From assembly GCA_040954595.2 (NCBI GenBank), contig CM082594.2, positions 6,138,001-6,202,000 of the forward strand: a stretch of DNA of 64,000 nucleotides, given 5' to 3'. Of this stretch, positions 29,118-41,200 are shown one piece after another. This stretch comes from Balanoglossus misakiensis. Its lineage: Eukaryota; Hemichordata. Position numbers and translations under genes: made by a program. Numbering within the stretch: the first letter of the stretch is position 1; every line of letters starts with the position of its first letter. Under the pieces are notes generated by a model that saw nothing but the letters and a program-made list of their open reading frames with translations, was not told where the DNA came from and searched no databases.

Positions 29118-30770
29118 GTGGCTGTATGCTTTGGGCTTTGGCGCCTAGCGAATCATCTGTTCTCTCAACTGAAGCTGGAAATGGCCAGACCTGCCACTGG
29201 CGGGATTCCCGCGAGAGCTTGATGGCATTTACATTGATTTGGTATTGTACAATTGCCAATCAGCAATTGCGTATACACATGCATGGTTGCCATTTTGAAT
29301 ACGACAACCAAAAACATCAAAATTTCACTGCCTGTAGTGTTTCATTACCGGTATTGTTAAAGCAAGCAACACCTGGTCTGCGCACGAAATTCGAAAACAA
29401 ATTCTAAGTAATTGTCTATTTTGTTTTTTTATGCCGTGCCACGAATTAAATGAAAGGTTCAAGCTTGTCTAACAGGTACCCTGCAGGATCAACCAGCTTT
29501 ATGCAATTGACTTATCCATGTAAACATAGTAGCGCCGCCATGTTGAAAGTAGTCCTAACTATATAGTCCCTATGAACAGACTGGTGAAGTGAACACCAAT
29601 AAAACTTTGAAGTGCGTTGTTTTATAAAGCCCGACAGAAATGGGTTTGAAGCTGAGAAAAAATAGGTCAATTATCAAAAGAGGCTTGATATTCAGCATGT
29701 AAATATAAAGTGCAATTTCCATTCAATTGACAGTACTACAGATTTGCTGTTAGGTATGCTGTCTTTATGACTTTTTTATGCCCTACCTTTCATGGGCTCA
29801 CCAGGAGTGCTGTAAATATGGAGCAACCGTGTATTTAATATTGCTTTCAGTGACACTGTCTATATTAATGCAGCTGGCTGTTGTATAGTCAAATGAGAGT
29901 GGCTGGTCTGAGGTTTATTCACCGTCCGTGTGAATACACAGATCATAGATAGAAAATTGGCATTGTCTAAATGAGTTGTAATCACACACCCCAATTCTCT
30001 GGGTAGGAGACAGCCATTACACATAGAAACCTTAAACCAACAGTACCGTTAATTGTGTGTGCTGCTGAGTGGTAGCATGAAGAAAGAAACACGTATAGGA
30101 TAACAACCCTTGAAAATGCTGCATCAGAATATATCCACCAAGAATCGGATGGCTTCTTTCTCTTCATTTTTTTGTAGTTAAACGTTTGCAAATTAGCCAA
30201 ATCTAAAACTAACCAGAGAAATTGCTGTGGCTGCATGAAAGGGAACCGCTATCAAGTCTTGATGCCGCGCGGCCAGTTTTGTGCTGTCCGTTAATAATCT
30301 GAGACTTAATTGTGTGCACGTGGCACAAGGTTACGCTGGCCTGCAAATTTCACGTACGAAAAGTGCCGGCAGCATGTTGCATTTAATGAAACCGTTACAC
30401 ACACAAAAAAGCGTGGCATTGGACCAGATTATCTTGCTTTCAATATCAAGACCATTGCAATAATGAGTAAGATTTTCATACCTGCTAACTATTTTGCTCA
30501 CTGGAGCAGATAGTAAAGTAAACTCACGCCTGAATAGCGTGAAGAAAACGGGTTTATGATGGCACCAGTTTGCGAGTGTCATTAATTTACTTTTGGTATT
30601 GTGATCATACAATCTGTTGCCATGGTTTTTCGCACTCAATGTGTAGGATGGGCTGTCTTGGTTACAAAGGATACCTTGAGCTCCGATATACATGTAAGTA
30701 GAATCCCTGTTCCCTTATCCCCTGTAAGAATTCTGCGTGCCCAAATATCAAAACGTCACGAAATGCATCA

Positions 30771-30778
30771 TGACGTCA
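30771..30778. promoter_or_regulatory. Perfect CRE palindrome TGACGTCA
   Basis: Second of the cluster, in the context CATCATGACGTCACACCC. Confidence 0.3.
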
Positions 30779-31011
30779 CACCCATTCCGGACTACTGTGG
30801 ATGAAGTGCTGTGCATTAAAATGAACTGTGGCCAAATTATGCATTGTATAAAGGGTACATCGTTTATCTACAGGCAAAGCCAACTCGATGAAACACACAG
30901 AAAGGTCTTATATTCAAACTTTACTAAGCCAGGTGGGTTTTACAAGCCAACCAGATGTTTTCTTGTCTAATTGTATTCTTCATAGAAAGCTTCGTGAAAG
31001 AATCTTACCCA

Positions 31012-31019
31012 TGACGTCA
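31012..31019. promoter_or_regulatory. Perfect CRE palindrome TGACGTCA
   Basis: Third of the cluster, in the context CCCATGACGTCAATAGG, 241 bases after the second. Confidence 0.3.
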
Positions 31020-31426
31020 ATAGGCACTATTTACAACAGTTACTGTAACAGCATCTTTTTACGTATCCTGCGATGGCACTGTCAGCCACCAGGCACTATG
31101 TAATCAGTGATATATACCATAGTATAAGTGTATAAACTGTAAGATCTCTTTAAAGAAAGAATCACCTCTCTAATAAGGACTGTTCATGCAGTTTGATGCG
31201 AACGTCCGTCAGATGGCCTCAGGCGGGACATGAAGCTGGAGACACAGAGTCATTAAAGCTCTGCCATCCGCCCTAGAAGTATTCTTTGACTCCGTGGACT
31301 GGGATTCGGTACTAGCAAGGGGCATAAAGGAGAAACATAACTGCTGTGATGGTAGCGCTGACTCATTCAGTTTAAGCACACCACATGGATACATAACTAC
31401 ATACATATGTATACGACAATTACGTA

Positions 31427-31568
31427 CGTATGTATGTACAGTGTATGTATGTATGTATGTATGTATGTATGTATGTATGTATGTATGTATGTACATGTAT
31501 GTATGTATGCATGTATGTATATATATGTATGTATGATATGTATGTATGTATGTATCTATGTATGTATA
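31427..31568. repeat. (TGTA)n microsatellite
   Basis: About 140 bases of GTAT/TGTA repeats, longest pure near 31443-31492, with interruptions near 31491-31500 (GTACATGTAT), 31508-31512 (TGCAT) and 31518-31540 (TATATATG, GATATG). The motif is the complement of the array at 28216. Apparent MYVC-repeat proteins read from it are artefacts. Confidence 0.95.
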
Positions 31569-34500
31569 AACATGTGTCTACACGCGGCAAAGTCAGAAGC
31601 TGTCGCTATCTTTAGCACATAAGCCCTATTCTCAACTAATGATGGAACCCACTTTTCACCTCCTTGCGTACAGAATCAAAAATCACCTATGCGAGAAAGA
31701 GTAGTGGCGAACGTTCTGGAGGGGAAACATCAAGGAGGCTGTCTGAAAAGTGTGTGATGATCAACAAGGCCGGGTCGCACCTTGATTGGTTTGTTTTCAT
31801 GTCAGTCCACGTTTGGATGCAATGGATACACGTGGTACATCATTGTCTACATCTAAGAAGTTAAATTGCCTGCATGTTGATGCTGCAAGAAAATATAGTT
31901 TGTCATCAAGTTGTTTTCACTTACTGATTCATGAAGGCTGCATGGCAGTTGCTGTGCCTATTTTTACTGTTCATCCAAGGACAATGCAATTGGGCATTAA
32001 GTTTTGGGTACAATTTTTTGAAGTAACTGCAAAGAGTACAAAATACTGAAATAAGATTATCAGGGGTCATCCAACATTTTCCGCGTCACCATCATCACCA
32101 CAGATGCGTGCTTGAAATGGTTTTTAGCATGAGAATGAAAGGATACTCTGTCACGCACAGTTGCAATGATCCCCAGAGCTTACTCAGAAACCGAAATATA
32201 GCACCATCTATCGTCCAATGAAATGTGCGCATGTTGTAAAGTTACACTCCACGTGAGTTTTCCATAATACAAGCAATTATACGACAGAGTTTTTTAGACG
32301 TATTGAGTTGAGGCTGTACCATATTGGCATTAGCAGTCGCAGCTGATGTTTTCAGGTACCCCACAAACCATGCTAGAAACATTTGTCATTGTTTGTCTGT
32401 CCTCTGATCTGATAACAGTAAACGCTAATCTCGTTCCCGTTGGAACCACATTGCGGAGTAAAAATAATGCCTATTTCCATTTTCTGATTAACAAAACATT
32501 ACTGTTTCATTATTCAAGCATTGTGACATTTACATCTAATGTAAGTCCTGTGCTGCATTTCAGGTTTTTGTAAAATGTCACATATTCTCTCACTTTGCCT
32601 CTCACAATGTTTACCCTTTGAAATTTACATTTGCTGTGCAGATACATTTTGATATTTGCCTCAACCACGCCGGCCATGCATGTATAGCTGCCCCCTTAGG
32701 CACTTTCGTGCTTGAGATTCCCCATAGAATATTCCAGGGAACTTTTGTGCACCTTCCAGACAAATACGATTCATTCGACCGTAATAAATGTTTTTCCCCA
32801 ATTGAGTATTCGTACCTGGTTGTCGTCACAACTCAAAAATATGTTCCCTGACATTATCACGATGGTAGAGTCTGTAAAGAACGTCTTCAGTAATCGACTC
32901 GTTATAGATGAAAAATTCATATTATCACGCTGTGACTTTTTCTGTGTCAACGCAAATAAAACCCATTCTCGCGTACACGATGACGGGCTGGTTTAGCTGA
33001 TAGACTACAGGAGCAATAGGTACATGTCTGAATATCTACGTGTACTATGCATTTATTCTAAGACTTGTTTGTTTATGAGTAAATACTGCAAAGTGTCATG
33101 TGACAAGCGTCTTTCCTTTGAAAGCATCATGTGACGCATTTGGGTGTGAATCTTTATTAAATCACGTGGTATTAATCGAGAAAAACACAGGTGAAACCTG
33201 TCTATCTTAAACAGTATAAGTCTTCATGGTAATGTAACAAAGACATTAAGCATTTACGTGTGTAAATCCAATCGCTCTACCTGAATATAATTCAGATTCG
33301 AGTCACGATCCAATGACTTCCCCTAAAAAGCCCAAAGTAAAAACTCTTGTTTTTGCAGAGCCAGATAATGGTATAATCACTTTTCTGATGAGCAATCAGT
33401 CTCAACCTGATGTGTGTGTTGCTATGGTAAATCGAAATGTTATCAAATAAATCGTCTGAATTAATCCGGCAGCTGTTTTTGCAAAGTAAATTATTACAAC
33501 ACAGAGGTATTCTTATGTGGACGGGTGAGTTTATACATCTGTAGTTAATTTTGGTGAGTGAAGCTTAAGCCAGTCAAAATGATATAACAACTCATCCTTG
33601 ACATATTTTTCAGAGTACTGTAATGTTCATGTATGGTACTGATTAAGAATGTATGGTATTAGGGAGACGTACATCGGTGAGTCGATGCCACACTTTCGAA
33701 ACTAAGCACATCAAGGGGCGACACACTAGCTCCTACACGCAATATTTAAACTATATCAGTAGATTGAAAAGCGAGGAGAAATTCAACCGCAGGCGTGTGC
33801 GCCATGTCACTACTTTTATGGGAATGGTCTGTCGAGCTGAGTAAAGTGAAAATGCATCGATGGATTTTATATGCGAATAAGGGTTTATATGTGAATATTA
33901 TGGCACAGAATAAATATTTCCGCTATGACCTATTCACACGAATTTGTATAATGCATAACAAGATTCTCAGTGACATGCATCTTCCTATCCCGGGGATAGA
34001 TTTCATTATCGAGATGATAAATATTCGTACCTGTTATTATTGAAAACTAAGTGTCCAGTAATGATATAAATCCATAATAAATATTTCATACTATCAGTTT
34101 AGGTCATTGGTAAAACCTCCATCGGGAATATGGTTTTATGCTATATGAAAAAATACCGTACATGATAACATTATGATGGGTGCAAGCTATGGTTAATAGC
34201 ATAACTACTAAACAGCCAAATTTGTTTCACCATCTAAGCCTACTTGGTTTAAATCCTGTGACTTATATCCCAGACAAAGGGCCTGGGGAAAAGGATAGGC
34301 ACGAATGTAGGTTGATTGAACAAGCCGACGAGCTTTTGGTGCATTTAGCACATTTTCCCGGAGCTAATTGTAACGTGTGATCATACAGATAAAAGCGTCG
34401 AGTACACATCACTGCTAATGCCTGCCATAGCTCTGAATGACACATTTAACTGGAGGCCTTAGTCAATATATATTAAATGACCGACCTTTCAGTGGCTATG

Positions 34501-34967
34501 GCGTGTTCACTCAGTGAACTGACTGTAAAAGCAGGCAGTAAGATTAGGGGAAACATTTGGTAATAAAACATGGTAAACTTAATTACCACAAATTCTCTTA
34601 AAACGGTGAGAAGCAGAGACACTACTATGACATGCAAATTAACACTTTCCAAACACAATTTTATACACAAAATGTTGTATCTTATTCATGAGCAGGCCAA
34701 AATGGTTACTTTTAGGAAGCTTTCGGTGCATCATTAATACTTAAAATGCAATTATCAGAATGATCAGTTGACATGAAATTGAAGCGAGAAAAAATATTTT
34801 GCTATATATGTGCCTTAATCTAAATGCGAGAACATTAATTTTAACGAGCCAATATAACAAGAAACATTTTACTGAACCATTTAGGCGTAGCATTGACTTT
34901 TTATATATTTATGAGAGAATCTGAATGAAAGCCAAAAGATCCATTACGTGTGCGCATGCACAGACAC

Positions 34968-35009
34968 ACACACACATATATACATGTATACATGTATCTT
35001 TGTGTGTGT
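34968..35009. repeat. 42-bp near-perfect palindrome with CA/TG arms
   Basis: The centre TACATGTATACATGTA (34981-34996) is a perfect palindrome. The arms extend through ACACACACA on the left and TGTGTGTGT on the right, with only two mismatched pairs of 21. It could extrude as a cruciform. It probably arose by growth of a CA/TG repeat around a TACATGTA core. Confidence 0.8.
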
Positions 35010-35905
35010 TTATTGGCGATATACCTACATGCATTGAGCAATAATGTTCCTTTCCGTACGTAATAACAAAATTCGAAATTATTGTATTACATGTTTGGGA
35101 TTATTCTGCACAGCTTCATACCTCAAAACAGATTATTCGGTCTAACTAAATTATTGTATTATAATGACAAGTTTGAAAATTACTTTGCCTACGTATTTCG
35201 TGTGAAAGATTTCGGTACAAAATACATCTACATACAAAATCTCAGCACTCACTAGTGAAATTGTATACAAGCAACTCATCAAAGTTTGTAGCACCGAATG
35301 AATCCCAGAGCAAATGATAATGATCAATGTGTCCTGTCTACCGTCACATCGCTATGAATAATATCGCGATCACGTCATCAACTCGGCCCACTTCACGTAT
35401 ATAACTCCATACTCAGTGGAGAGAAATCCACCTCGATACAATCAGTTAAGTTCGATATCTGTCAATCTCCCAATCACCAGGTTTGCCAGATAAAGTGGCA
35501 ATTAAGAAAGGGGAGACAATATTCAATCAATCAGGTGAGGGCATAAGTTGCGTGATCGGTTTACTAACCCTTTCATCATCGTCTCCCAAAAGCATTTAAT
35601 TAAACAGCCATATACGTCCATCACTGACTGAGCTGACAAGGTGTTACACAGAAAAGCTGCAACGCATCACGAATGTACTTAAATTTCTGCTCAAACGTTA
35701 ATGCGCAGAAACACACCATGCTGTGAATGTCATTTTAAGTGAAAGGACATATGTCAACAGATTACAGCATGTGATTCCTCCTATTGTTGTGTTTTATATG
35801 TTCACATTGATGTTAAATATCATTATTATCATTTATTGTCAGAAATCTAATTTAATTTATTAAACAAAAAACCGTATTTTATTTCTCAGAGATATTATAC
35901 GTTAT

Positions 35906-35913
35906 TGACGTCA
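35906..35913. promoter_or_regulatory. Isolated CRE palindrome TGACGTCA
   Basis: A fourth full consensus, isolated in AT-rich DNA and close to what chance would give. Confidence 0.15.
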
Positions 35914-36880
35914 CTGATTTTTTTAGCTTGTTAAGTAATTTTTTTTTATATTATTGGCGATACCTGGATGATTATGGTCGTCCTCCGAGCCTGTGCATAG
36001 CCATTTACAGTGTGTTTACAAAGTAATTACTTAACATTGTCATTCAGTATATTTAAAGGCATGTAACATTTTCTTTCTCGTACATGTATGTACACGTACG
36101 GATCAGTTGCTTGATTACTGCTATTGTATGATGAATTCAATTAACCTGAGCAAAATTGATATCCTCTTGGGGTAAATGAATGGGCGATGCAAATATCTAT
36201 TTGTTGCTTAGAAACTGTGGGTCTCTTTAGATGTGTATTGTCACAGTACACCATTATAGCTATGCTCTAAATGGATTTTTCCAACAGGTATTAACATTAC
36301 ACGAAGCTGGAAAATTGCTTGTGAATCTCGTATTTCATAGAATACAATACAAATTCCCTGTATTTCCAACAAAACCCATAGAATAAACCCCTCTCGGATC
36401 GAAAATAAGGAAAGCAGGAAACACTATAATATAAATTTACATTTAGTGTTCAATTCATAAATGGAGATCTTCATATTTCAGATATCAGGTACTAATTTTA
36501 AAAACAGGTACTGAAACAGAAGATAAAAATTGAAATCGTGAATCAAGATTGTACTTCTCAATAAAATATTCAACATTGATTTGCGATTATTTCTCTCAGT
36601 AAATTATCTGTTATGGTGCACATTTCTCTATCCCCTGGTTATTTTGACAATCATCCACCTCCTTCAATATCTTAATGTACTTGTTGAAAGGATATCGTTA
36701 TAATCTGTTGGCTCAAAACCATCCGTAGTACATTGAATGCGTGGGAACGGTTAGGGTACTGACATTAGAGAACATAATAGTCAGAAGTTCAACCGCATGT
36801 TTCTGTTAATGATATGGTGTTCAATGTTATATTCTGCAGTCTGGAATCGATAACAATTAGGGGTATGCTTAGTCAGTGGG

Positions 36881-37015
36881 ACACTCACTCATTCAGTCCG
36901 TCAGGCAGTCTGTCCGCCTGTCTTTCTGTCTGGGTCTGCCTATCTGACATTGTCTCTCCCTGACTCTCTCCGTAATGCTTACCTGTCTCCCTGCCTGCCT
37001 CCCTCCCTCAAACAC
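36881..37015. repeat. Pyrimidine-rich cryptic CTGT/CCTG repeat
   Basis: The plus strand is dominated by C and T in loose tetranucleotides (CACTCACT, GTCTGTCCGCCTGTCTTTCTGTCTG, CTCTCCCTGACTCTCTCC, CTGCCTGCCTCCCTCCCT). No single unit is perfect for long. This is low-complexity DNA. Confidence 0.7.
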
Positions 37016-40000
37016 GCACTAACTCTCCGGCTATTTCCTATTCCTTTCAAGCATATCAGAGTCTTCCATTAAAATGCTGTTCTGCATCACGGAAATGAAT
37101 CCCTGTATTTGCTGATGGCAGTCATGAACAGTCGGATGATTTTTTTACTTTCTTAGATTGAAAACATGTTCTACACGAATACGAAAAACATGACAAATTT
37201 AGCACCGCTTATGGCCTTCTTTCAAGTATAACTAACATGGCCTACAATGTTTCAAGACATTACTGATCGTTACGGGTTCAAGAGCTTCTATAATATTCTG
37301 TGTACGTCTCTATACATGTATGTCACTATCTCTACATTTTTCTGAACTTAGTACAATAGGCAAACTCTTATAAAGAAAGATGGAGTGGCCGGCAATTTAT
37401 GGTTTCTGAGTTTGGCCATTTGCAGAAGCCAAAAAAAAGTGCCGCGGTAACCCAAATATAAAACATACAAATATTAATATGGGTTCATTAGCTTAGTAAA
37501 ATTGTTATCATGGTACAAGTACATGCAAAAAAATGGTTCTTGTAGTGCAGTTGAGTATTTCCTTCAATCCTATTTTCTGTAGCACTATTCCGATGAAAAA
37601 AATCAGCATAACTCCAATCTCACCTCTAAAAATATATCACAGAGAGAGAATCAGTTCTCTTAAGTGGCATTTACACAGGTCATGAACTGAACTGCAGATA
37701 TTTCAAATAAAATTGTTCAACCCTTTGGGAATACAGTGTTAATGCAGCAATTTTGCGTGAAAAGACATACAAGGAACGACCTCTGTCACAATGCCCTGCC
37801 TGATAAATGTCGAGAATATCTGTGGATAGTGGAACAATAATTGAATACTCCCCAAGGGGTATATGAAAACTTCAAGGTTGACTCGGTCTTTTTCAGAATT
37901 CATATCGGAGTCTCTATGGGAGCGGTAACCCAATATAGAGATAAAATGCAAAGTGTACATTTATGTAGTATATTTACCTGGAGAAATTGATCTGACACAA
38001 GCAATTGCATTTGTGATTGAACCTGGACCCTATGCATGTATACATAATTTGATATTAAATCTCAAGCCAATTGTCCTTGCAGATTTGCAATAAATCACTT
38101 TATACTATATACAATATCTAGGAATAGTCTAATCCATTTGTATGGACAAAACAAACACCGGTGTAATGTACACTATGGCATTTCACTACGTATGATTGTT
38201 CTGTGACTGGGCTAAGCTTTTCCATTTCTGAAAAGGTGAAGAGTTCAACAGATTTCTGTGATATGTCATTCCGATACTAAGCCACCTCATGAAGTTCAAG
38301 ATGCTTATTTAATTATTCCTAAAAAGCGTTAACTAGATTAGCACACCATATGCAACTGTAGTTTATATCTGGTCGCTACCTTTATGATGGCATCCTGTAT
38401 AAATCACTGGTCGTACCTGTTACAACTATAACGTCAGACAACGCTCCTATCAAACTTAAAATAATACTTTCTAAATAAATATTCACCTTATTATACAAAC
38501 AGTGAGTTAATATTTGTTCGTTCATGAACGCCATGCGTAAAATATTAAGGGAATAAGCTTCCTGCAATATGTTTGAATTTTTTTGCTGGTGTTATGCCTT
38601 CATGCATTCTGGCCTACAGAGAATACACATGTACGTTCCATGTTTGCAGCCACGGAGACTTTACTTAATTCAATATCGAGTTCTCCGAGACTGATTCCTC
38701 GGGCAGTGTAATATGCATTTGAAACGGATACTTAATTAAGGCAAGATTATATAAGATCACTTTTCTGAGAAATGGCGAAACAGCTGCTTTGCTAAACAGC
38801 CCATCTTGACCTCCTGATGTAATGCTTTTGCTTGAGGCAAACTCTTGTTTGTCGTACTATCTGCCTGTTCCATCATGGTTAACATTTGAGGTCAGACGTT
38901 TTTTCTAATGACTCCAGTGACTTGGTTATCTAATTGTGTATAGGCAAGAGTTTTAATCCACGATACAAAATGGCATTATAAAACGCAAAAGAACAAACAC
39001 CATCAATATTTATCAGAGTTATTTTCATCTCATATATATAAAATGTAACATGCAGAAAAACATGTTGCAGAGATGAAACACAATATGCCCCTGTGATGGA
39101 GAGGAACAAAATGTGTTTATGTAAGCAATGATGAGCCTTCCCTCTGGCAATGTGCTATGCTTACTTCACAGGAAAGTTCAGTGCAGAGAGTCACAAAAAT
39201 TGACTAGGAGACTTAGTTACATAACGTAGCTCAGCAGAAATTGCTGTATGTGAACCAACGTACAAGTCTATAGGGTAGCATCTCTAATATGAATAAAAAT
39301 GACGGCAATTAATTTTTTCTCTGTACTCCTTGTTTTTGTTTATCAGAGTGATGGTGTTCACCTTTCTTTTCCTGTTTACCTGTGCAGGCTTATACTGATC
39401 AGTTGAGGTCACTACAAAAAGGGAACGAATAACCATGGTAACCACATACAAACAGAAGCTCGATCGACCTCATAAACATTTTAATGTTTGTCCTAATGTC
39501 ATCAAAAATTAGACAAAATATGCCCACCATCCTGTAATATCCCTCCATACCAAACGAGGCACCCTGAATAATGTATATTCACAACTAAACAGTGCTTGTT
39601 ATGTGATGCTGAAAATTGAAAGATTCAATGTGCAATGTGTTGATTTCCCCAACCGATAACCAGGACTGCAGCTGCCATGAATGCTAAGATATATGTAAAA
39701 TAAAGTACGGCTATTACCTCATACTGGGAAACAAAAATTGCAATGGCCCTAGACCAGTAAAAAACGAGACAAAAATGTGCCTTTTATTGCAATGTGATTA
39801 CAAACGTGGGCAGAAGCGGTATAGAGGCAATGTTTTAGTCGTCTCTAGCATTTCAGCGAGAGTATGTCTTGCTTAATTAATAATACAAGCTCATCGCAGG
39901 TGTAACATTAACACAGCCATCAAGTGGATGTGATAATCTACCCCCGCAAGCCTACAAGATACATCCCTTGTTGACTATTGACATTTGATGGTGTCGTTTT

Positions 40001-41111
40001 TTATCTTTTAACAGATTCACACATGATTATATCTAAGCTAAGTCAACTAGTTCACGGAATCATGTCCACATTCGACAGCTACAGGATCGGTCACCAAAGA
40101 CACAGTGTCTCGTCAAGGTTAGCCACTTCACAATATGAATAAAAATATCCCTACTCCATTTGCCGCAAAATCGTTTACTTCCGTGAGTAAGACACTTTTA
40201 CGAGTGTAATGATTAAAACTGACAACATTATTCGAAAGTGCTTCAGTTTAACGAGTTCTCACACATTCATACATTCAATTGGCAGGTTCTATAGAAAATA
40301 TGACTGTGTCAGTAAATATTTCGAGTGCTAATTTATGGAGAGCTGGGAATAGTTAAAGTGTGAGAATTCCGGTGATGTAAAAATAACTGATATTGAAAAC
40401 CTTGGAAAAATGAAGAAACGTTTTACTAACGCTTTCGTAAGAGACCGCAATTTGAGTGTCTCATTGCAAACAGTGTGGATGGTTTGTTAAAGTACTTGAT
40501 TATGCTGTACAATTTTAGAACCATAAAGGGAGATTAGACATTGGATATTTTGCTGGGTTATACAATTGGCGATAAATAAATACATGAATAAACAAACAAC
40601 AAACACAAAAAAATTAAATAAGAGACCCAAGTATTGTGAAAATATTACCATCATATGTATACGTTTGCCACAAACACTGATCTAAAATTTAGAATGATTA
40701 AAGTTTGCCTATGCAGTTTTCTGTTTACTGCACGAGATGCCAAATCCTAAACATTTTATTCGCGAAATTTGTCTCACTTGATAAAATGGCATCTTGTTAG
40801 AAACAATGGAATTAGATATAGGTCGTGTCACTCAACATATGTTGTGAATGTTAAAGACAATTAAGGATTGCTAAGGACTATGCATGAAACCCTCGAAATG
40901 CTGAGCTCTTTTAATGGAAAATTACACCCAATCTTTAAGAAATGTACGGCTCGGCACGATGCCCATTTTAGGAATGCCTGGCAATGTCGAAACTTGATTA
41001 TATCTTCACGACATTTTGTTGCATCCTGACACTGATAAATATCGTCATGGAAAAACAATCACTAAATGCGTGTTCGTCATGAATGCTACTGTGAAGGTTT
41101 GTTAATGGAAA

Positions 41112-41200
41112 AGTGTTGTGCTATGTCGTCATGTATGTGCTGTGATGCCTCTTGTTACCTTATGTTGTACTGTCCTGTGTTGTGTCATGCCCTGTGTTGC
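41112..41200. repeat. TG-rich cryptic simple sequence
   Basis: Words such as TGTGTTGTG, GTCATG and CCTGTGTTG recur irregularly, giving a decayed minisatellite-like tract rich in T and G. Confidence 0.5.

Larger units (their letters stand above)
28276..31426. other. Anonymous DNA between two inverse microsatellites
   Basis: No gene recognised. It holds the three clustered TGACGTCA sites and several overlapping short frames near 28.3-28.7 kb that contradict each other across strands and match nothing known. Confidence 0.5.

Noticed and set aside
29483-29496. GCAGGATCAACCAG, a 14-base match to the complement of the 18S rRNA 5' end
   Set aside because: The match does not extend on either side into known rRNA sequence, so it is a coincidence or too short to support.
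33386-33445. CTGATGAG followed by a GCAA/TTGC stem and CGAAA, reminiscent of a hammerhead ribozyme
   Set aside because: The CGAAA does not directly follow the stem and no cleavage triplet with a pairing stem is present, so the core cannot form.
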